DNA of 64,000 bases. Source: Micrasema longulum. Taxonomy: Eukaryota > Arthropoda > Insecta > Trichoptera > Brachycentridae. The notes below the pieces were generated by a model. It made no database searches, had not been told where the DNA came from, and worked only from the letters and a program-made list of their open reading frames with translations. Below, piece by piece: positions 55,355 through 64,000 of this stretch. The position numbers and the translations under genes are program-made. Location: the NCBI GenBank assembly GCA_022494885.1, contig JAGVSM010004562.1:397590-461589 (forward strand), given 5' to 3'. How positions within the stretch are numbered: the stretch's first letter is position 1; every line of letters starts with the position of its first letter.

Positions 55355-57289
55355 GTGGTGTGAAAAAATAAACATTTTGTAAATAAAGTTTTATCCAAAG
55401 TAAAATTATTTTGTAAAACAGGGTAAAAATAATCTCTCTGATGTAAACAAACACTTTGAAGATGTTTTAAATATTGTTGCGTGAAAATACTTCAAATAAA
55501 AATATTGGCAATAGTAGTGAAACGAATTTTGAGAAAGATTCAAAATAAAAACAAAATAGGAAAAAAAAATCGCATGAAAATATATGGAGCGCTCAAAACA
55601 TAATATTTTATATTGTACATAATTACGACATTGGGGAAAGTGATGACACTTAGCTGATACTCTTAATAACCTTCATATTATCATATTTATAGTAGAAGTG
55701 ATGTTGGTCTAAGAAATGGTTTGAGTTTTAACAAAATGCAGTTTTAAATATTACATACATTTAGACTTTTTTTATAAACGATTTAGTATTTATAAATTCA
55801 TTTATAAATTCATTTATAAAATGCATTTTTTTTAAACGATTAATTATTTAGCAACTATCCTCAAATTTTGTTCCAGATTATAATTATTTTGAAATCTATC
55901 CTTTACAAGACACCTTCTATTTACTTTCGGAACAATTTTTTTTGTGATTAAGAAATTTAATTTAACTTATAACGTGTATTCTTGATTGGTATTGAATTAA
56001 TGATAAATTATGATAACGTAAGTTCACACACTTATTTTTATTACCAAAAAGCAAACATTCATCTCACTTTCAAAGCAATATTAAATATTTGTAAATATTT
56101 TGCAGTGGGTAGACAAATGTGTTAACATAGATGAATAGATTTTTTATCAACATTCTACAGTTGAATGGTTTTCATAAAAATTAGTTATTCAATTGAATAT
56201 GATATTCTAGTTCCATGATCAGAATCCATAACAAAACATTAATATGATAAAAACACATATTGCTGACGACTGCTCATAAATATAACAGTATACTGTATAT
56301 AACACACATTTAAAGAAACAGTTAATGTTATTTAGATAATTTAGTTAAATATGTAATATAATTTTAATATTTTAAGGAAACAATGTTTTACACGCCGTTC
56401 TAACGTACGAAAACCTAACAATTATAAATATTTTTATTAATTATCTCTCTTATTAAAAATAAATGTTCAAAGTTTTCGTTTGAATAACAAATTATATTGA
56501 TCGATCGAAAGTTTTTTTTTTAACAGATCTGAATACAAACGTTATAATCTACAAATGGACAGGTAAATATTATATGCAGTTTATAAGGTACATTAAAAAT
56601 CCATTATTAAGAATAAATACTCTTGCGATTGACCTCCCGATAAACATTACTGTGTACACTTTTTAATCATTTGTATTGATTGGTTCAATATTCTAACGGT
56701 AAATGTTTTTAGGTTAATTATTTATTTGCCTGGGTTGTAAAATTGACTATAAATGAAATATTAGATATTGATTTGATTGTGCAAATAAACGAAATGACTT
56801 TAAAACTCAACTGTTTATCTACTAAATACTTAATTTTTAGCAAAATCCCCTTCAGACGTAGACATTTGAAAACAATGAAATGAACTTAAATTGGAAATAA
56901 AATAAATTTAGCGGTGATTAAATTCAAGCGCCATTTTATAAAAAAAGTAACTCCTATGAGTAGTTTGGGAATAAGTAATTTATTTAATAGGAATATTAAG
57001 ACTTAACCTTGTAAATATAAATATAAATGTATGTATCTTATGTAATAGACCTAAGTCAAGATAATATTTGAATTTATAACACTTTAATAACATTATTAAA
57101 TGTTGTAATATAGGCACGTGGTAAACAAACCTAGTGGAAATGTAAGATATCTGATTGTATTGACATCTCTACAGTGTTGAATATATTTGATTACAAAATG
57201 AATCCTTGTTTTATTGTTATTTTCACCCAAAAGTTATCTATGTTTAGTAAAATAACTGCATACTCTAAGTTTATTGCACACGGAAGAAA
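55355..57289 (+). other. kek1 3' UTR and AT-rich downstream DNA
   Basis: AATAAA signals occur at 55383-55388 and 55495-55500, with more further on. The first lies only about 30 nt after the second in-frame stop, so the mRNA may end near 55400, or use later sites. The rest is AT-rich without frames or repeats. Confidence 0.5.
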
Positions 57290-57475
57290 CATTTTTGAGA
57301 AGGAAATATGGATGTCGAGGCATTTAAGGGGCTTATGACCTGTCATTGGCTGGTTTGAAAACCTACATTTTCTCAACCCTTTCATCTGTTGACTTTTGTG
57401 AAATAAGGGAGCTGAAACAATTATCGTGTGGGTGAGATTCATCCGGCTGAACCAATTCACCTAATGTGAAACGCC
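57290..57475 (+). repeat. Repeat E, copy 4 (partial)
   Basis: Carries GGCATTTAAGGGGCTTATG, ACCTGTCATTGGCTGG, TTTCATCTGTTGACTTTTGTG and GGGTGAGATTCATCCGG. Both termini are missing. Confidence 0.7.
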
Positions 57476-58439
57476 TAAAAACGATTTTCTAAATTTTATA
57501 CATTATATTAAATTTGGGCATACTCAAAACATTGTTGAATTTACAGCCTACTAGCCATGAAAGACGGAGCAAAGTTGAAATGAAAAATAGACACATAATG
57601 TAAACAAACATTTTAAATTATAATAAACGAACATATTAAGAGTAGGCATGGTAAGAAAACGTTGATTGGCAGTCATGTACGCCGACCGATTTTACGATAT
57701 TTAACATTTTTTTAAATTGATTATTGATTTAATTCCTTCTCTTTTTAACAAAAGCTCAGGTTTGCAAAAAAAAGTAATTATGTGAAGCTTAATATATATT
57801 AAGGCTGGTCATAAACGCGCTGATGTCACTAGAAACATCAAGGAAATGACATAACAAACCAGAAAACAGAATTTATAATAAATTCATTTGATTGAGCTAA
57901 GTTATGATCCGTATTAGAGGTCTAAAGCTCGGATTTTGCTTTACTAAAATTAGTTATCATTTTTTACCTAGCTTTTTAACTTGTTGGACGAGACTCTTCT
58001 TATTGGGGATGCTAGGGTACCAATCATTATAAAAGAGGTAAGACCAGACGTTTGAGCCTTTACTACGTTCAGCGGTGGCAACTTGTCCCCCATATACCCC
58101 ACAATTAATCTTTGGACTAAAGTCTCCTTGGTGGTGCCCACGTACAAGTAAAATTGCTCGTTGCCAAACGAGAAAAACTGCTCGAAGGAGCTTTCTGTTA
58201 TTTGATAGCTTTAGCAACATTGAGCAGGCAATCCGAAACTATAAAATGTATAATTTATTGGATTGTAGAGATTTAGTGATGGCATTCATTCATCATTTGG
58301 GGGTTTAAACCGTCAGTAGGGTCGCAGTGAGTCACATTTTGCTGAAGGGTGTGTTTTTATTAAATGCTGCAAATACCCAGTTTCGTTTCCACCGGCAACA
58401 CTACTGACTAGTCCAATTCATTAGCGTCCACGTCCCGGA
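57476..58439. other. Intergenic DNA, partly GC-richer
   Basis: A GC-richer patch at 58010-58330 carries opposed frames (57957-58220 minus, 58075-58308 plus) that I do not recognise. It may belong to the repeat that follows at 58440. The rest is AT-rich. Confidence 0.35.
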
Positions 58440-58745
58440 CCTTGAAAATGAGATCACACTTATAGCGGCGTGATTACAGCAGATAACGTGAGGATGAAAG
58501 GCGAGTTTCTGGTGCCTCCAAATTAGAACCAACTAGCTAAGGGAAGGTAACCCCGAAAGAGAAATCTACCAGAAAAGGCAACGGGAAACCATTCTGGTCA
58601 TTTTTTTTCCAGACATCACTATGGTGAGCACATCCAACAAGCAGTTATCATAGCCTCGGAGTAGCGCAAGACCGAGATGCTTTCGCTGTTGTGAGCGCCA
58701 ACGTCGGAGGGATCTAATAAGGCACCGCGAGAAGAAGAAGAATAT
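58440..58745 (+). mobile_element. LINE- or SINE-derived repeat with an (AAG)n tail
   Basis: A sharply bounded GC-rich block containing GGTAACCCCGAAAGAGAAAT, AAAGGCAACGGGAAACCATT and CAGACATCACTATGGTGAGC, ending in GAGAAGAAGAAGAA. The sharp composition change and microsatellite tail suggest a retroposed element in plus orientation. No coding frame. Confidence 0.5.
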
Positions 58746-59684
58746 TTTATGTATATTTAACTGTAATTACTATACAAATTTGACATAAATGCTATACATT
58801 GTTTTATTTCCGACTGTGCAAAACTCACCCTTCTATGCCCATAAAAATCATCTTCATGATAAATATTTAAAATTGGATTTTGTCTAGACATGACATAGGG
58901 GAAGAAACCATTGCAGGAGACCACTGCGAGACAATGCATACATTTTTTTCATTATTAATCATAATTACCCTATAAAAATAATATGGCTTACTTTAATGCA
59001 TTATCACGAATGTTAAGATTTTATAATTATGTAGAAAGTATTGCTGATATTAACTCTTAAAATACTGTGCTGAATAATCCCTTTGCAGCCGGTGGTGTAA
59101 CACAATGTGACCACAAGCATAAGTCGAGATATTTTGAAATGTAAGCTAAAATACCAAATTATTTACAATGGTATGTGTTAAAAATGATCTTTATTCAAAG
59201 ATGTTACATAAAAAATATAAAATTAAAGCATATTTATGCAAAATAAAGTTAGAAATTGTGTTCATTCCTTTTAAAATCCCGCCAGCAAGCGCTGCCGCCC
59301 GCGTCTGGTTGTCGACTGAATTCCGAATTACACTTACGACTGAATTTAGCGGAAATAGATCAACCGGGAGACTAGAAAGTATGCTATGCTAATACAACTC
59401 TTATTTGAATGCAAAAAATAATATCAAATTTTTATTGCAAATAAATACTAGATTTTATTAGAATAAATAAAAACGCTGTTAAAACATATTCTTAGAATAA
59501 TATTGAAATAAAACCTAAAAAAATAGCAAAAAAAACTTGTAAGAAATAAAATAATAGTACGTAATACGTGATATAATCAAATCATAATTAAACATACACA
59601 AAAATGACAACGTAAACACGTTTTTTAAAACTAGTTACGAACAAATTTTTTGAACACTTTAAATGAAATAACTTTGCACACTTC
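58746..59684. other. Intergenic DNA, nothing recognised
   Basis: AT-rich except a short GC-rich patch at 59275-59390 without identifiable origin. Confidence 0.4.
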
Positions 59685-59835
59685 CTTGGGTACACTTCCA
59701 CTTATTTGTTTGACCAATTAGCGCTTTCATCCTCTAATGGACATCTCCAGACTGGCGAATATTATACAATGTAAAAATGATTTATAGAAATCAAAATATT
59801 ATCTTAAGTGTGGAAATGAGTGGAAGTGTACCAAG
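59685..59835. mobile_element. MITE-like element with short terminal inverted repeats
   Basis: The left end CTTGGGTACACTTCCACT and the reverse complement of the right end (CTTGGTACACTTCCACT) match over about 17-18 bp with a one-base gap. The element is 151 bp with no coding capacity. Confidence 0.6.
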
Positions 59836-61679
59836 TATTTTTGATTAATAACTTATATGTAAATGTATGTAAATATTACATCATTACAATGAAATTTCAT
59901 CAAGAATTGTCAAAAAATAATTTAAATCAGATAAATTGTGAATAAATTGTAGAAACATTTCGGGAACACGGTGTGTTAAATACAGCGTCAGCTCAGTATA
60001 CTACAAAAAACTTCACGCGACTGATGTGTTCTCTGTCCCACAAGTGGTATAATTCTGTATCGTGCTCTTTCGGTATTGTTTTCTCGGTCACTCAAGCTCC
60101 GCCCCTAACGAATAGTGTCCTTGTCGGTCTTCTGATATGCTATATTCTCGTGCTCTTTCTTATAAAATTTAATAAACCACTTATAATACTGGCATCTCTT
60201 TCGTTTGTTTTAATTTATTTTACAAAATGAAGAAATTGTTTTTTTATAGAAAAAGCCCGTGCATTTTTTATAAAAATGTTTCCTTATTTTGGTGTAAAAA
60301 AGTCCATATAAGGATTACAAAAAATATGAGTTGGTTATTTAAAAAAATAAGAGAGTTATTAAAAGTTTTTTACCCGAGGTAGACATCCGTTACCGCATAG
60401 CCACACATGAGTTAATATCTTTAACAATACATTAAATAATTTTAAGAGAACTGTTATGCAATGTATTAAAACTTAAAGTGCCTTATCTTAGTTCGGTAAA
60501 ATAATTGTTATTAACTGTTGGTATAATTAAGTTTCATAACTTGCACAATATTCATAGCATTTAATTAAGCTAGTCTATTTTTAGAAGAAATTATTTATAT
60601 AAACTTTTTTTTACTTATTTGCGCATGTTGAGTTAACGAATAACTGATAAACAATATCTAAACATAACAAAATACCAATTTTATATGTATTGTTTATTGT
60701 TTGTGAACCACAATAAATAATAACATAAACACACATAATGGTATGTGTTGTTCACATGGTGATACTAATTGTATGTAGTGTGTTATGTTGTATATCAACC
60801 CAACACATAGCTTTCGACTTCATGGAGTTTAAGATGCGTTCCCTTTTTTCCTAATATATAGGTAGTTTTGCATTAAATACATAAATAAAATACAATAAAA
60901 GATTTTGTTGTCAGATATAACAAATTCATCGCTAAACGTTTAGAATGTTGATGATTGTCAGGCACATTATCAAAAGTTTCAATCTTGTTTATTTTTATTT
61001 TTCTAATCTACCCCAAGTTCATCTTGACACCATTATTAATTACTGCATTATTAACGCTTTTGATTTTTGCGTTTGTTTATATATGTTTCTAACAACATTA
61101 AATCATTACCAAAGGTACACAATTATGAAATATTTCTGCCTTAATGATATATCCGAGTCTCCTTACTATGATTGCCTCTTGCGGCTTGAAGCGCTTAAAC
61201 CAAAATCTGTTCGAAAGCTTAGTGGAATAGGGAAAGCATTTATAATAGTAGCCCCGAATTCTATGACTGTCATCTGTAACTGCTGACCATTAGAGCTTAA
61301 AGTTTAATTGAGTCGTCCTCAATGGGACACTGAAACTTCACTTCATTTGCCAAAATTGCCGGTCATCATGGTGTACCTCAAATAACACCTTCACTTTTTC
61401 ATTGCACTGACATTGACTTAATAATTAATAAGTTTCAATTTTAAATTAAATTTATCGTTGTAAGATTTGAGTTTATGTTTATACACAAACAGTTTATAAG
61501 ACCAGTTGTGATTTCATTATTATTTCAAATAAATTTCAAATAAACGCCTGATGGAAATATTTTTTTTATACTGAAAAAAGCATTAGGCAGGAACTAAGTT
61601 TTTTAATAGACAAGTTGAAAATCTTTAATATGACTGAGTAGCACATTCAAACAATCATATTATGAACTGGGTATCGCAA
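59836..61679. other. AT-rich intergenic DNA, nothing recognised
   Basis: Plus frames at 59973-60230 (85 codons) and 60945-61286 (113 codons) have no resemblance I can name. The second lies partly in a GC-richer patch (61130-61390). Confidence 0.4.
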
Positions 61680-62030
61680 TTCCGTCCAACTCTTTGACTC
61701 TGGATTCTGTCGCTTTGGGGTTTATCTGCGATTGCCTTTAATAATTTGATCTCTGACGTTCTGAGCAGTTATTTGATTTTTCTATTTAGTTTTTCTATTT
61801 AGTATCCTTGCCTCTATTGTATACACCATGATCTGTCTGACACACGCTTTGTATATCCGAATTATGTTTCCAATAATTATGCGTTCGTTGTACTTTATGA
61901 CATTTCTTAGGCATCCAGATGTTTACTAACTGAGATGGACATGTTATCATCATCACTATGGCTGCATCATCTGCATGGCATATGATGTTAATGACCTTAT
62001 CTCCCTTAGTAGATTCACTACTTTTTTTAT
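61680..62030 (-). pseudogene. Non-LTR reverse transcriptase fragment (catalytic box to thumb), decayed
   Basis: On the minus strand, split over frames: VINIICHADDAAIVMM (RT catalytic box, H-A-D-D for Y-A-D-D), then after a frameshift KACVRQIMVYTIEARILN (thumb-region motif, usual form K..VRPIM.YA.ETR), then LRTSEIKLLKAIADKPQSDR and QSQRVGRNCDTQ. The order and spacing fit an RTE/CR1-like endonuclease-RT. It has been shortened by deletions. Confidence 0.75.
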
Positions 62031-62530
62031 TCTTAAAAGCGTTTTTTTGTATCTTTATTCTGCTTGTGTAAGAAAAGGTTTTTGGCGTTTACGTTTTTAT
62101 GCTATATTTAGTTATAACGGTGCTAAACTTGCTGTGTTTCTTTGTTGTTCGAAATGTGTGTTATTTTTTATATGTTAATATTATTTATGTCCCGAATTAA
62201 GTTATTGTAACTCATGAGAATGTAATTGAACGTATTATACCTGTAAAATCCTTTGTGTTGTAATCATAATTAATCAATAAATAAATAAATTATATTAGAA
62301 GTGAGTTAAAAAACTATTATATACAAATATATGAAAACACGTATTGAAACTTTTAAGCACAAAGATAAAACTTAATAGTAACGTTGACTGCTGATCATGC
62401 AATATGTTATTTTTTACCTGATTGTATTCCCGTAGAAGTATTATGGAGCCTCGGAACAAAGGTCTCAGTATCTCAATCACAAATAACTATCGACGTGCTT
62501 AAAAACATTCTAAGCATTTGAGCGATCACA
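62031..62530. other. AT-rich intergenic DNA, nothing recognised
   Basis: No frame or repeat supported; the first part may continue the RT remnant. Confidence 0.4.
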
Positions 62531-62570
62531 ATGAACAAAAATGCGTGTTTACACACGCATTTTTGTTCAT
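62531..62570. repeat. 18-bp perfect inverted repeat, 4-nt loop
   Basis: ATGAACAAAAATGCGTGT, TTAC, then the exact reverse complement. Confidence 0.9.
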
Positions 62571-63249
62571 ATTACTATTATTCAGATTACTCTCTATGTT
62601 GACGCTCGTGTCGGTTTGTTTTTTGTTTGGTATTAACAGTTTATTGGCGAAAAATTAGCGGTTACAAACAAAAAAAAAACAATAAATTGCATTTGCAAAA
62701 TAGTATGGATTAATCATACAAAAAAAGTGTAAATAAAGTTACAATTACTATGGCGACTGCTTTTCTTAACATTTGGATTACCAATCGCTGGCTTAATGCA
62801 ATAAATAGCATGATAAGTAATAAATAAATAAATAAAAATAGCAGTTTTGGAATATTTTCCATATTTACACCGGTGAAATTCAAATATGTGATTGCGCAGC
62901 AGGATTATACGTCGCAAAACGTAATTATTTTGACATTTAATGATATGTTTTAACGGATGTTTCATTGTAATCGCCAATACGATAAACAACCATGGTGAAA
63001 AATTGTTAACATGTCGCTTATTAGCACGTCGACAGTTATTTGTGATTGATCTAGTGATTTCAATCCCCCTCCACCAGAACCGCTTCCCATTTTTTCAGCA
63101 ACAGTTATTTTCGACATTTTATATGACAAACTCAAAACATTGCTAACTATTTTAACTTAATATTTATATTTTTGTAACTCAAAGAGTTCGTGCGCATTTA
63201 GTTTTTTGTAGAATATTTATAATTTTTTTTTATATATTTTTTAATGTGT
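62571..63249. other. AT-rich intergenic DNA, nothing recognised
   Basis: Opposed frames at 62714-63146 show no resemblance to known proteins. Confidence 0.45.
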
Positions 63250-63660
63250 GTACAATAGGGAAATATCGCATACTACGAACACCAATAAAAATATATGGAA
63301 TGGACTTAGAATAATCAATTTTTTTTTCAAAATCAGTATAGAGAAATGTTTTCATAGATAAATGTAAAAAATAAATTTATTAAAAATACGTTCGTTTGAA
63401 AACGCAACGTGTTTGGCCATGGTTGTTGTAACGTCAAGATTTGTGATAATTTTCTTAACAAATTTAAACGGCCAGGAAAAAATAAACATAAATCGTGACG
63501 TATAAGGGGCATGCCCAATGGAATGACCGTTTTTGCGAAAATTCAAAATTACAAATTTAAAAAAAAAATGTGCTATTAGAAGCAAATCTTTTTTTTTACG
63601 AGACAGTATTTCATAAACTTTTTGAGCTTTAAAAATGTAAAAAAAACAGCCATATTTCTC
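63250..63660 (+). repeat. Repeat family D, copy 4 (most complete)
   Basis: Landmarks in order: CTACGAACACCAATAAAAAT, GAAATGTTTTCATAGATAAA, GCAACGTGTTTGGCCATGG, TTGTAACGTCAAGATTTG, GGGGCATGCCCAATGGAATG, GACAGTATTTCATAAACTTT. No coding frame. Confidence 0.7.
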
Positions 63661-63799
63661 TATTGTGGTATCAGAAAATTTTCAATAATGAATTAATAAG
63701 TAAAACTTACAAAATATTTGAAATATTTAAACTCTTATTCAGAACGCTCCGGCCTAAAATCCAAAATTAAAAATATGTTATTAACACAAAATATACGTG

Positions 63800-63900
63800 T
63801 AAGTACTAATTATTCACGGGTACCGTCGCAATAGATCTTCACAGGTCGCAGTGACGTCAGGAGCTTGAATAGCACTGACCCCCACCTCTAAGAATTAGAA
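63800..63900 (+). repeat. LINE 3' UTR fragment, same family as 30735-31570
   Basis: TATTCACGGGTACCGTCGCA, ATAGATCTTCACAGGTCGCA and GTGACGTCAGGAGCTTG match the 3' UTR of the minus-strand LINE at 30735, then GAATTAGAATAAG as the end. Only the 3' end is present. Confidence 0.7.
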
Positions 63901-64000
63901 TAAGTTCTCATATACACAGATACATATAATGATTACATGTCTGTATTTATACATAATATTATATGAATAGTGATCGGGCACCTGCCAAAGTGGAGTTATT

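Noticed and set aside
53828..55382. Other frames inside or overlapping the kek1 coding region (53828-54034 minus, 54789-54989 plus, 55134-55382 plus)
   Set aside because: Shadows of the coding sequence; the true frame continues through them.
60945..61286. 113-codon plus-strand frame as a gene
   Set aside because: No recognisable domain, and composition changes halfway through the frame.

Overview
The window reads as an insect nuclear genome segment: AT-rich, eukaryotic, with one clear protein-coding gene in 64 kb. That gene is a kekkon-family LRR-Ig transmembrane receptor, an insect EGFR-pathway regulator, and it looks most like kek1. Everything else is intergenic DNA carrying many decayed transposable-element copies. 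There are no operons, Shine-Dalgarno sites or bacterial features. I cannot fix the insect order from sequence alone.

Layout. The first 52.6 kb is a gene desert. It contains at least seven interspersed repeat families (called A-G here) and several non-LTR retrotransposon remnants. The remnants are a CR1/Jockey-type piece (14971-16326, minus), three 3'-end copies of one endonuclease-reverse transcriptase family (26080, 39660, 45838, all plus), further RT pieces at 30465 (plus), 38590 (minus) and 61680 (minus), and an RNase H-bearing LINE end at 30735-31570 (minus) whose 3' UTR recurs at 63800. Repeats C, F and G include tRNA-derived SINE-like copies. Repeat E has terminal inverted repeats, and there are several foldback/MITE-like elements. 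Between the repeats lie less AT-rich, apparently single-copy islands (e.g. 1320-2120, 17680-17960, 23460-24080, 32080-32400, 46790-47420, 50860-51070). These are candidates for cis-regulatory DNA, as expected around a developmental signalling gene, but that is inference from composition only.

The kek1-like coding region (52769-55201) is intronless and preceded by a good splice acceptor at 52607. Three short upstream ORFs, one of them a bare ATG-TGA, lie between acceptor and start codon. The TGA stop is followed directly in frame by 50 more sense codons of coding-like composition.

The most striking observation is repeat family A. Five copies, all in the same orientation, carry on the minus strand what appears to be a type-I hammerhead self-cleaving ribozyme: stem I, CUGANGA core, stem II hairpin, GAAA, very short stem III, UA cleavage site. 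Two copies retain the core and three are decayed. This suggests a retrozyme-like or Penelope-like hammerhead-bearing element in this genome.
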